Shown here: positions 1-6,510 of the stretch, in pieces
Layout: each line of letters begins with the position of its first letter
How positions within the stretch are numbered: position 1 is the stretch's first letter
Assembly: GCA_014191535.1 (NCBI GenBank)
Contig: BJHC01000035.1
Coordinates: 1 to 9,369, forward strand
DNA from: Cyanobium sp.
GTDB lineage: Bacteria > Cyanobacteriota > Cyanobacteriia > PCC-6307 > Cyanobiaceae
DNA: 9,369 nucleotides
Direction of reading: 5' to 3'
Translations under genes and position numbers: made by a program
Notes under the pieces: model-generated
Told to the model about the DNA's origin: nothing
Databases searched by the model: none
Seen by the model: only the letters and a program-made list of their open reading frames with translations

Positions 1-1
1 C

Positions 2-382
2 CGCGCCGTGCAGGAGGCCGGCGGCCTGCGTTCCACCGGGGCCGCCCTGGGCCTGTCGATCCGCACCGTGGCCCAGCTGCTCGAGGAGGGCAAGCTCGAC
101 GAGGTGGTGGCCCAGCACCGCGCCAACGCCGGCAGCCGCCCCAGTGGTGGCGGTGGCGGCGGAGATCGCCGCGGTCCGCGGCCCGAGCGCGGTGAGCGCC
201 CCGCCAACAACCGCCCCAACCCCTTCGCCCGCCCGGCGCGCCCCGCGGCCCCCGTCGCCGAGCCCGCACCCGAATCCGAACCCGCCGCAGACGTGTCCGC
301 CGAGGTGACCGCTGAGGCCGCCACCGAAGCCGCGCCTGAGGTCGCCACCGAGCCCGCACCCGAGCCCAGCCCCGAGGCCTGA
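2..382 (+). CDS. Unrecognised protein, C-terminal part, with basic Gly/Arg and acidic Ala/Pro/Glu tail (5' partial)
   Basis: The reading frame is open from base 2 and ends at TGA 380-382, so the start is probably outside the window; a GTG at base 8 is the only early in-window alternative. Visible parts, numbered from that GTG: an amphipathic stretch at about residues 2-40 (AGGLRSTGAALGLSIRTVAQ and onward) that resembles a small helix-turn-helix; a Gly run with Arg-rich, Asn/Pro-containing sequence at about 43-80; then an acidic low-complexity tail of Ala, Pro, Glu and Thr to the end. The middle resembles disordered nucleic-acid-binding tails of RGG type, but that is an inference from composition. 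I do not recognise the family. A 16-base direct repeat (258-273 and 348-363) underlies part of the tail. The codon pattern matches the neighbouring genes. The reading frame is likely real, because codon use is consistent and a hairpin follows the stop; the function is unknown. Confidence 0.7.
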   Translation, partial: RAVQEAGGLRSTGAALGLSIRTVAQLLEEGKLDEVVAQHRANAGSRPSGGGGGGDRRGPRPERGERPANNRPNPFARPARPAAPVAEPAPESEPAADVSAEVTAEAATEAAPEVATEPAPEPSPEA

Positions 383-392
383 GGCCCGCCCC

Positions 393-422
393 GGCTGGGC
401 GGCAGGCAGAATCCGCCCAGCC
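393..422 (+). terminator. Perfect 10-bp GC-rich hairpin after the first gene
   Basis: GGCTGGGCGG at 393-402 and CCGCCCAGCC at 413-422 are exact reverse complements around a 10-base loop. The hairpin starts 10 bases after the stop of the upstream gene and ends 13 bases before the trpS start. The position and stem strength fit a transcription terminator, but no T-run follows, so a classical intrinsic terminator is not complete. It may instead be a structured part of the trpS leader. Confidence 0.55.
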
Positions 423-435
423 ATCAGCGGTCCGA

Positions 436-1464
436 ATGCCACGCGCCAGGGTTCTTTCAGGGGTTCAGCCCACCGGATCCCTGCACCTGGGCAACTGGCT
501 GGGGGCCATCCGCAACTGGGTTGACCTGCAGGACACCCACGACACGTTCTTTTGCGTGGTGGACCTGCACGCCATCACGGTGCCCCACGACCCCGAGCGC
601 CTGGCGGCCGACACCCGCAGCACCGCCGCCCTCTACCTGGCCTGTGGCATTGATCCGGCCAAGGCCACGGTGTTCGTGCAGAGCCACGTGCCCGCCCACA
701 GCGAGTTGTGTTGGCTGCTGAACTGCGTCACCCCGCTGAACTGGCTGGAGCGGATGATCCAGTTCAAGGAGAAGGCCGTGAAGCAGGGCGACCAGGTGTC
801 GGTGGGTCTGCTCGACTACCCGGTGCTGATGGCCGCCGACATCCTTCTCTATGACGCCGACCTGGTGCCGGTGGGGGAAGACCAGAAGCAGCACCTGGAG
901 CTGGCCCGCGACATCGCCCAGCAGCGCATCAACGCCCGCTTCGCCCCCCGCGATGCCGACGGCGAGCCGATCCCGGTGCTGAAGGTGCCCGAGCCGCTGA
1001 TCCTCAAGGAGGGGGCCCGGGTGATGAGCCTCACCGATGGCCGCAGCAAGATGAGCAAGAGCGACCCCAACGAGGGCTCGCGCATCAACCTGCTGGATCC
1101 GCCGGAGCTGATCACCAAGAAGGTGAAGCGCGCCAAGACCGATCCCGTGATGGGGCTGGAGTTCGGCAACCCCGAGCGCCCCGAAACCGACAACCTGCTC
1201 GGCCTTTATGCCCTGCTCAGCGGCAAGGGCCGCGAGGCCGCCGCCAGCGAATGCGCCGCCATGGGCTGGGGCAGCTTCAAGCCGCTGCTGGCGGAGGCAC
1301 TGGTGGAGGCGCTGCGGCCGATCCAACAGCGCTACGCCGAGCTCAGCGCCGATCCGACCCAGCTGGATCAGGTGCTGGCCCAGGGCCGTGAACGGGCCAG
1401 CGCCGTGGCCAACGCCACCCTGGAGCGCACCCGCGCCGCCCTGGGGTTCCTGCCAACCGCCTGA
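436..1464 (+). CDS. trpS: Tryptophanyl-tRNA synthetase
   Basis: Class I aminoacyl-tRNA synthetase that charges tRNA-Trp with tryptophan using ATP, in the cytoplasm. The 342-residue protein is close to the usual bacterial length (E. coli about 334). The N-terminal SGVQPTGSLHLGN (residues 8-20) carries the HIGH-type signature HLGN at 17-20; GEDQKQH at 147-153 is typical of TrpRS; the second signature KMSKS is intact at 205-209, followed by the C-terminal helical anticodon-binding part. ATG 436 is chosen because the family motif begins only a few residues later. No clear Shine-Dalgarno sequence is visible before it. The gene stands alone: a hairpin lies just upstream and 220 non-coding bases follow. 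No truncation or frameshift is seen. Confidence 0.97.
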   Translation: MPRARVLSGVQPTGSLHLGNWLGAIRNWVDLQDTHDTFFCVVDLHAITVPHDPERLAADTRSTAALYLACGIDPAKATVFVQSHVPAHSELCWLLNCVTPLNWLERMIQFKEKAVKQGDQVSVGLLDYPVLMAADILLYDADLVPVGEDQKQHLELARDIAQQRINARFAPRDADGEPIPVLKVPEPLILKEGARVMSLTDGRSKMSKSDPNEGSRINLLDPPELITKKVKRAKTDPVMGLEFGNPERPETDNLLGLYALLSGKGREAAASECAAMGWGSFKPLLAEALVEALRPIQQRYAELSADPTQLDQVLAQGRERASAVANATLERTRAALGFLPTA

Positions 1465-1499
1465 AGCCGGCACCCTGAGCCGCCGAGGGGCGCCCCGGG

Positions 1500-1541
1500 G
1501 GCTGATCAATCCGGAAGCAAAGATAAAGGTGGCTGATCAAT
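1500..1541. repeat. 11-bp direct repeat pair GGCTGATCAAT
   Basis: GGCTGATCAAT occurs exactly at 1500-1510 and 1531-1541, a spacing of 31 bases, or about three helical turns. The core TGATCA is itself palindromic. The pair brackets the most AT-rich stretch of the gap between trpS and the muramidase gene. This could be a regulator binding pair for the downstream gene, but no promoter can be assigned firmly, and a chance short repeat is possible. Confidence 0.4.
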
Positions 1542-1583
1542 GAGCCCCACGGCCCCGGCGCCACCACGCCCGTGAACCAGGGG

Positions 1584-1595
1584 ATGCACGTGCAT
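1584..1595. promoter_or_regulatory. 12-bp perfect palindrome ATGCACGTGCAT, possible operator
   Basis: The sequence ATGCACGTGCAT equals its own reverse complement and is centred on CACGTG. It lies 90 bases upstream of the muramidase start in a non-coding gap. The right half can also pair with GCAC at 1598-1601, giving an alternative small hairpin. Perfect 12-base symmetry suggests a dimeric regulator site, but no regulator is identified. Confidence 0.35.
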
Positions 1596-1684
1596 ACGCA
1601 CATCGCGTCTCATTTGTCCAGCCCCCGGGGACCCCGTCTCGCCATGGGTCTCGATCGACCAGCAGGCTGCCTGCAACCGGATTC

Positions 1685-2311
1685 GTGTGCCGTTTGCTCC
1701 ATTCCCTTCCGCTCCGCCGGGGACAGGCGTCCCCTTCCACCACCGCTGCCGCCACGGCCCTGGGCCTGCTGCTGCTGGCGGTGAGCTCCCTGGCCAGCCC
1801 CTCCCAGGGGAGCCAGCGGCGCAGCGGGGCCGAGCCTGAGCAGCGGGTCTACGCGATCACCCCCGAGCGGCAGGCGCTGCTCAACACCATCCGCTTTGCG
1901 GAAGGCACCTGGAAGCAGGGCGGCGAGGGCTACCGCACCCTCTACGGCGGCGGCCGCTTCGGCAGCCTGGCCCGCCACCCGGAGATCGTGGTCACCAAGC
2001 GCTACCGCAGCGCCGCCGCCGGGGCCTACCAATTCCTGCCCAACACCTGGCGCGAAGCCGCCGAGAAGCTGGAACTGCGCAGCTTTGATCCCCGCAGCCA
2101 GGACCAGGCCGCCCTCTACCTGGTGGACCGCCGCGGCGTGCTCGAGCAGATCGATCGCCTGGGGCTCACCCGTGAGGTGATGGCCGTGCTGGCCCGGGAG
2201 TGGGCCTCCTTCCCCAGCGTCAGCGGCGGCAGCGCCTATGGCCAGCCGGTGAAGACCCCCGAGGAGCTGGCCCGCTTCTACCGCGACAACCTCGAGAGCC
2301 TGCGGGGCTAA
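1685..2311 (+). CDS. Secreted lambda-lysozyme-like muramidase (GH104 / COG4678 type)
   Basis: Predicted peptidoglycan-cleaving enzyme related to the phage lambda R endolysin, which is a lytic transglycosylase. Residues 65-185 match that family in order: LLNTIRFAEGT with the presumed catalytic Glu73 (equivalent to lambda Glu19), GYRTLYGGGRF (82-92), HPE (98-100), SAAAGAYQFLPNTW (109-122), FDPRSQDQAA (134-143) and WASFPSVSGGSAYGQ (173-187). Unlike the phage protein, it has an N-terminal extension with a hydrophobic stretch at about 20-37 after basic residues, so a signal peptide or membrane anchor is likely and it would act in the periplasm. The start GTG 1685 is uncertain: the frame is open upstream, no ribosome site is seen, and TTG 1694 is an alternative. 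No holin or other phage gene is adjacent, so it looks like a domesticated cell-wall enzyme. Its stop interlocks with the stop of the convergent gene. Confidence 0.88.
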   Translation: MCRLLHSLPLRRGQASPSTTAAATALGLLLLAVSSLASPSQGSQRRSGAEPEQRVYAITPERQALLNTIRFAEGTWKQGGEGYRTLYGGGRFGSLARHPEIVVTKRYRSAAAGAYQFLPNTWREAAEKLELRSFDPRSQDQAALYLVDRRGVLEQIDRLGLTREVMAVLAREWASFPSVSGGSAYGQPVKTPEELARFYRDNLESLRG

Positions 2312-2679
2312 CCCCCCTCAGGCAGGGCGACGCCCGCCACCCGCAGCATCGACGACAGGTTCCAGACCCGCATCATCAGCCGGTGCCAGGGGGCCATGGC
2401 CTCCAGGTCCACCGCCATCGGCGTGGAGCAGGCGCCCCGCAGGGCCCGGGCCGCACCGATCGCCTGCAGGCCCTCCTGCAGATCGCGGCGCAGGGATCCC
2501 TGCTCCCCGGGGGGCAGCAGCTGCTCCGGGGTGTGATCCAGCAGCACCAGCCCGCGCTGGAACCAGAACAGAAAGTCGTCGAACAGTGACTCCAGCAGCT
2601 GATCCAACAGCTGGCCTGGCTCCTGGGAGGGATCCTGGGGGGGCTCCGGCGGGAACGGAGGGACGGAGGACGCATTCAC
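2308..2679 (-). CDS. DUF2605 family protein
   Basis: A 123-residue cytoplasmic protein of unknown function. After a Pro-rich N-terminus (about 1-22), the helical part contains LLDQLLESLFDDFLFWFQRG (24-43) and ends with MAPWHRL (95-101), a pattern I associate with DUF2605, a small family found in cyanobacteria. There is no signal peptide or membrane segment. The start is GTG at 2679-2677: an in-frame TAG at 2691-2689 lies just upstream and no other start codon falls between them. It is divergent from thrS, with 62 bases between starts, and convergent with the muramidase gene. The two stop codons share the tetramer CTAA at 2308-2311, so there is no room for a terminator between them. The family assignment is from memory of the motif pattern. 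Confidence 0.8.
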   Translation of the reverse strand: MNASSVPPFPPEPPQDPSQEPGQLLDQLLESLFDDFLFWFQRGLVLLDHTPEQLLPPGEQGSLRRDLQEGLQAIGAARALRGACSTPMAVDLEAMAPWHRLMMRVWNLSSMLRVAGVALPEGG

Positions 2680-2714
2680 CCGCCCAGCCTAGGAAGAGCC
2701 CGAAAAGGCCTGCG

Positions 2715-2720
2715 TAGGAT
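2715..2720 (+). promoter_or_regulatory. Candidate -10 element for thrS
   Basis: TAGGAT in the 62-base gap between the divergent starts matches four of six bases of the sigma-70 -10 consensus and would give a leader of roughly 15 bases before GTG 2742. No convincing -35 box is seen. A similar hexamer, TAGGCT, lies on the opposite strand at 2691-2686, 6 bases upstream of the DUF2605 start. Weak evidence, given mainly because a promoter must lie in this gap or in the flanking DUF2605 gene. Confidence 0.28.
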
Positions 2721-2741
2721 CGGGGTTGCCACCGCTCTGCC

Positions 2742-4541
2742 GTGACCGCCGCCCTCCTCGACACCCCGGCGATCCAGCTGCCGAAGACGAGCGAGAGCGA
2801 GCAGCTGCTGCGCATCCGCCATTCCATGAGCCACGTGATGGCCATGGCCGTGCAGCGGCTGTTCCCGAAGGCGCAGGTCACCATCGGCCCCTGGACCGAG
2901 AGCGGCTTCTACTACGACTTCGACAGCCCGGACCCCTTCACCGAGGCCGATCTCAAGGCCATCAAGAAGGAGATGATCCGGATCATCAACCAGAAGCTCC
3001 CGCTCGAACGCATCGAGGTGAGCCGCGCCGAGGCCGAGGCGCGCATCCGGGCCCAGAACGAGCCCTACAAGCTGGAGATCCTGGCGGGCATCCAGGAGCC
3101 GATCACCCTCTACACCCTCGGTGAGCAGTGGTGGGACCTCTGCGCCGGCCCCCACGTGGCCAGCACCGGCGAGCTCAACCCCAAGGCCTTTGAGCTGGAG
3201 AGCGTGGCCGGTGCCTACTGGCGCGGCGATGAGAACAACGCCCAGCTGCAGCGCATCTACGGCACCGCCTGGGAAACCCCCGAGCAGCTGGCGGAACACC
3301 AGCGCCGCAAGCAGGAGGCCCTGCGCCGCGACCACCGCCGCCTCGGCACCGACCTGGATCTGTTCTCCATCGAGGACGAAGCCGGCGCCGGCCTGGTGTT
3401 CTGGCACCCCCGCGGCGCCCGCATGCGCCTGCTGATCGAAAACCTCTGGCGCGAGCTGCACTTCGAGGCGGGCTACGAGCTGCTGTACACGCCCCACGTG
3501 GCCGACATCAGCCTCTGGAAAACCTCCGGCCACCTCGACTTCTACAGCGAGTCGATGTTCGGGCCGATGCAGGTGGACGAGCGGGAATACCAGCTCAAGC
3601 CCATGAACTGCCCGTTCCACGTGCTCACCTACGCCAGCACCCTGCGCAGCTACCGGGAGCTGCCGATCCGCTGGGCCGAGCTGGGCACCGTGTACCGCTA
3701 CGAGCGCCCCGGGGTGATGCACGGCCTGATGCGCGTGCGCGGCTTCACCCAGGACGACGCCCACGTGTTCTGCCTGCCGGAGCAGATCAGCGACGAGATC
3801 CTGGCGATCCTCGATCTCACCGAACGGATCCTCTCCACCTTCGATTTCCGCCACTACGAGATCAACCTCTCCACCCGCCCGGAGAAATCGATCGGTGAGG
3901 ACGCCGTGTGGGAGCTGGCCACCAAGGGCCTGATCGCGGCCCTGGAGCGCAAGGGCTGGGCCTACAAGATCGATGAGGGCGGCGGCGCCTTCTACGGCCC
4001 CAAGATCGACCTCAAGATCGAGGACGCCATCGGCCGGATGTGGCAGTGCTCCACCATCCAGCTCGATTTCAACCTGCCGGAGCGCTTCCACCTCGACTAC
4101 GTGGCGGCGGACGGATCACGGCAGCGGCCGATCATGATCCACCGCGCCATCTTCGGCTCGCTGGAACGGTTCTTCGGGATCATGACCGAGAACTACGCCG
4201 GCGATTTCCCCTTCTGGCTGGCCCCTGAACAGGTGCGGCTGCTGCCGGTGACGGACGAGGTGCTGCCCTACGCCGAGCAGGTGCTCAGCCAGCTCAAGGC
4301 GGCGGGCGTGCGGGCCAGCATCGACCACTCCGGCGACCGCCTCGGCAAGCTGATCCGCAACGGCGAACAGATGAAGATCCCCGTGCTCGGGGTGATCGGT
4401 GCCAAGGAGGCGGAAAGCCAGCAGGTGAGCCTGCGCAGCCGCCGCGACGGCGACCTGGGCAGCGTGGCCGCCGAGGCGCTGCTGGCGGCCGCCACCGAGG
4501 CCAACGGCGGGCGCCTGGCGGGGCTGCCGCTGCCGGGATGA
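2742..4541 (+). CDS. thrS: Threonyl-tRNA synthetase without TGS domain
   Basis: Class II synthetase that charges tRNA-Thr in the cytoplasm. The 599-residue protein has, in order: the editing domain with zinc-type residues His27, His31, Cys134 and His138 (HSMSH and CAGPH); the catalytic core with motif 2 RYERPGVMHG (319-328) and motif 3 GSLERFFG (472-479); the catalytic zinc ligands Cys290 (MNCPF), His341 (DDAH) and His467 (MIHR); and the C-terminal anticodon-binding domain from about residue 495. E. coli ThrRS (642 residues) begins with a TGS domain that is absent here. It cannot be recovered by a longer start, because an in-frame TAG at 2715 precedes GTG 2742 with no start codon between. No Shine-Dalgarno sequence is visible. 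It is first in a run with glk and thrB; its stop overlaps the glk start by 4 bases. Confidence 0.97.
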   Translation: MTAALLDTPAIQLPKTSESEQLLRIRHSMSHVMAMAVQRLFPKAQVTIGPWTESGFYYDFDSPDPFTEADLKAIKKEMIRIINQKLPLERIEVSRAEAEARIRAQNEPYKLEILAGIQEPITLYTLGEQWWDLCAGPHVASTGELNPKAFELESVAGAYWRGDENNAQLQRIYGTAWETPEQLAEHQRRKQEALRRDHRRLGTDLDLFSIEDEAGAGLVFWHPRGARMRLLIENLWRELHFEAGYELLYTPHVADISLWKTSGHLDFYSESMFGPMQVDEREYQLKPMNCPFHVLTYASTLRSYRELPIRWAELGTVYRYERPGVMHGLMRVRGFTQDDAHVFCLPEQISDEILAILDLTERILSTFDFRHYEINLSTRPEKSIGEDAVWELATKGLIAALERKGWAYKIDEGGGAFYGPKIDLKIEDAIGRMWQCSTIQLDFNLPERFHLDYVAADGSRQRPIMIHRAIFGSLERFFGIMTENYAGDFPFWLAPEQVRLLPVTDEVLPYAEQVLSQLKAAGVRASIDHSGDRLGKLIRNGEQMKIPVLGVIGAKEAESQQVSLRSRRDGDLGSVAAEALLAAATEANGGRLAGLPLPG

Positions 4542-5545
4542 CCACCCTGCTGGCCGGCGACATCGGCGGCACCAAGACACTGCTGGCCCTCTACGGCGTC
4601 GAGCACGGCGAGCTGCACCAGCGGCGCTGCGAACGCTTCGTGTCGGCCGACTGGGACGACTTCGGCGCCCTGGTGAACCACTTCCTGGCCTCCGGCCCCA
4701 GCGGGGAGCCCCGTCCGGTGAGCGCCTGCTTCGCCGTGGCGGGACCCGTGCGCGGCGGCCGCGTGCAACTCACCAACCTGCCCTGGCTGCTGGAGGAGGC
4801 TTCCCTGGCGGCGGCCTGCGGCCTGGGGACGGTGGAGCTGGTGAACGATTTCGCCGTGCTGATCTACGGCCTGCCCCACCTCAGCGACACCCAGCAGACG
4901 CCGCTGCGCCCCCGCCCCGCCGACCCCCAGGCGCCGGTGGCGATCCTCGGGGCCGGCACCGGCCTGGGGGTGGCCTTCGGCGTCCCCACCCCCCAGGGGC
5001 TGGTGGCCATGGCCAGCGAGGCGGCCCATGGCGAATTCGCCCCCCGCAGCCCCGAGGAGTGGGCCCTCAAGCAATGGCTGCAGGCCGATCTGGGGCTGCA
5101 GCGCCTCTCGATCGAGCGGGTGGTGAGCGGCACCGGCCTGGGGGAGGTGATGCGCTGGCTGCTGGCCACCGACCCCGCCGGCCCGGGCCACCCCCTGCTG
5201 GCCGCCCCCCAGCTCGATCTGCCCGCCGCCGTGGCCGCAGCCGCACAAGCGGGGGATGCCCTGGCCCTGCGGGCCCGGCAGCTGTGGCTGGGGGCCTACG
5301 GCAGCGCCGCCGGCGACCTGGCCCTGCACAGCCTCTGCCTCGGGGGCCTGTGGGTGGGGGGCGGCACCGCCGCCAAACAGCTGCCGCAGCTGCAGTCGGC
5401 CGCCTTCCTGGAGCCCTTCCTGGCCAAGGGCCGGCTCAGCGCCGTGGTGCAGCAGGTGCCGGTGATGGCCCTCACCGATCCGGAGGCGGGCCTGTTCAGC
5501 GCCGCCTGCCGCGCCCGCACCCTGCTGGGCTGGATGGGACACTGA
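4538..5545 (+). CDS. glk: Glucokinase (ROK-unrelated Glk family)
   Basis: ATP-dependent phosphorylation of glucose to glucose-6-phosphate, feeding glycolysis and the oxidative pentose phosphate route in the cytoplasm. The 335 residues match the bacterial Glk family (COG0837): phosphate-binding DIGGTKT (8-14), LTNLPW (78-83), the catalytic base Asp in ND at 103-104, GAGTGLG (138-144), the sugar-binding Glu in SEAAHGEF (160-167) and SGTG (197-200). The ATGA overlap with the thrS stop (4538-4541) fixes the start and suggests translational coupling. thrB follows after 20 bases. The other reading frame of this gene is open from 5059 in phase with thrB, but this is a GC-rich artefact. No damage is seen. 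Confidence 0.95.
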   Translation: MTTLLAGDIGGTKTLLALYGVEHGELHQRRCERFVSADWDDFGALVNHFLASGPSGEPRPVSACFAVAGPVRGGRVQLTNLPWLLEEASLAAACGLGTVELVNDFAVLIYGLPHLSDTQQTPLRPRPADPQAPVAILGAGTGLGVAFGVPTPQGLVAMASEAAHGEFAPRSPEEWALKQWLQADLGLQRLSIERVVSGTGLGEVMRWLLATDPAGPGHPLLAAPQLDLPAAVAAAAQAGDALALRARQLWLGAYGSAAGDLALHSLCLGGLWVGGGTAAKQLPQLQSAAFLEPFLAKGRLSAVVQQVPVMALTDPEAGLFSAACRARTLLGWMGH

Positions 5546-5565
5546 CCCTCAGCAGAACAGACCGC

Positions 5566-6510
5566 ATGGTCCGCCCCCGCATCGGCCAGGGGGTTGTGGT
5601 GAACGTCCCCGCCACGACAGCCAACCTGGGCCCGGGCTTTGATTGCCTCGGCGCCGCCCTCGAGCTGAACAACCGCTTCGAGATGCGCTGCATCGAAGGG
5701 GATGGCGAGCGCTTTGAACTGGTGATCGAGGGGCGCGAGGGGGCTCACCTGCGCGGCGGCCCCGACAACCTCGTGTACCGCGCCGCCCAGCGGGTGTGGA
5801 AGGAGGCCGGCGAGGATCCGATCGCCGTGGAGGCCCGCGTGCGCCTGGCGGTGCCGCCGGCCCGGGGCCTGGGCAGCAGCGCCACGGCGATCGTGGCGGG
5901 CCTGATGGGGGCCAACGCCCTGATCGGTGAGCCCCTCAGCCGCGAGAAGCTGCTGGAGCTGGCCATCGACATCGAGGGCCACCCCGACAACGTGGTGCCT
6001 TCGCTGTTGGGGGGCCTGTGCATGACCGCCAAGGCCGCCTCCCACCGCTGGCGCGTGGTGCGCTGCGAATGGTCGTCGGAGGTGGTGGCGGTGGTGGCGA
6101 TCCCGGCGATCCGCCTGTCCACCAGCGAAGCGCGGCGGGTGATGCCCAAGGCGATCTCGATCCCCGATGCCGTCACCAACCTCGGCTCCCTCACCCTGCT
6201 GCTGCAGGGGTTGCGCACCGGCAACGGCGACCTGATCGCCGATGGCATGCACGACCGCATCCACGAGCCCTACCGCTGGGGCCTGATCCAGGGGGGCAGT
6301 GCCGTGCGCCAGGCGGCCATTGCCGCCGGGGCCTGGGGGGCGGTGATCAGCGGTGCCGGCCCCAGCATCCTGGCCCTCACCAACCGCACCGTGGCCGGCG
6401 CCGTCAGCCGCGCCATGGTGAGCACGTGGGAAAAGGAGGGGGTGGCCTCCCGGGCGGAGGTGCTGCAACTGCAGCAGATCGGCAGCCGCTGGAAACCCCT
6501 GGAAGACTGA
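5566..6510 (+). CDS. thrB: Homoserine kinase
   Basis: GHMP-family kinase that converts L-homoserine and ATP to O-phosphohomoserine, the substrate of threonine synthase. The 314 residues are the normal length. Landmarks: PATTANLGPGFDCLG (15-29), the ATP-binding loop PPARGLGSSAT (97-107), GHPDN (138-142) and the C-terminal SGAGPS (262-267). ATG 5566 is chosen because the frame is open further upstream only through the out-of-frame glk coding sequence, and the homology begins a few residues after this ATG. No clear ribosome site is visible. It lies 20 bases after glk and is probably the last gene of a thrS–glk–thrB transcript, since an inverted repeat begins on the base right after its stop codon. 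Pairing with thrS suggests joint control of threonine supply and charging. Confidence 0.96.
   Translation: MVRPRIGQGVVVNVPATTANLGPGFDCLGAALELNNRFEMRCIEGDGERFELVIEGREGAHLRGGPDNLVYRAAQRVWKEAGEDPIAVEARVRLAVPPARGLGSSATAIVAGLMGANALIGEPLSREKLLELAIDIEGHPDNVVPSLLGGLCMTAKAASHRWRVVRCEWSSEVVAVVAIPAIRLSTSEARRVMPKAISIPDAVTNLGSLTLLLQGLRTGNGDLIADGMHDRIHEPYRWGLIQGGSAVRQAAIAAGAWGAVISGAGPSILALTNRTVAGAVSRAMVSTWEKEGVASRAEVLQLQQIGSRWKPLED

Noticed and set aside
1487..1496. GGGGCGCCCC palindrome after trpS as a terminator
   Set aside because: It has no loop and no T-run, and such strings are expected in this base composition.
457..1509. 350-codon antisense open frame over trpS
   Set aside because: It is codon-aligned with trpS, so it only reflects avoidance of TTA, CTA and TCA codons in GC-rich coding sequence. 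The peptide is His/Gln/Gly-rich with no domain.
1572..1625. His-rich start MNQGMHVHTHIASH as a possible attenuator leader peptide
   Set aside because: The frame has no early stop and runs on to 1784 across the muramidase start, no his genes follow, and no terminator/antiterminator pair is evident.
2676..4091. 471-codon antisense open frame over thrS
   Set aside because: Same codon-aligned complement effect; composition is artefactual and thrS is unambiguous.
4268..5542. 424-codon antisense open frame over glk
   Set aside because: Codon-aligned complement of the glk and out-of-frame thrS end; no recognisable protein.
5059..5565. In-frame extension of thrB by 169 codons into glk, as a possible fusion or overprinted domain
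   Set aside because: The extension is an alternate frame of glk, Pro/Arg/Gly-rich, and homoserine kinase homology begins just after ATG 5566.
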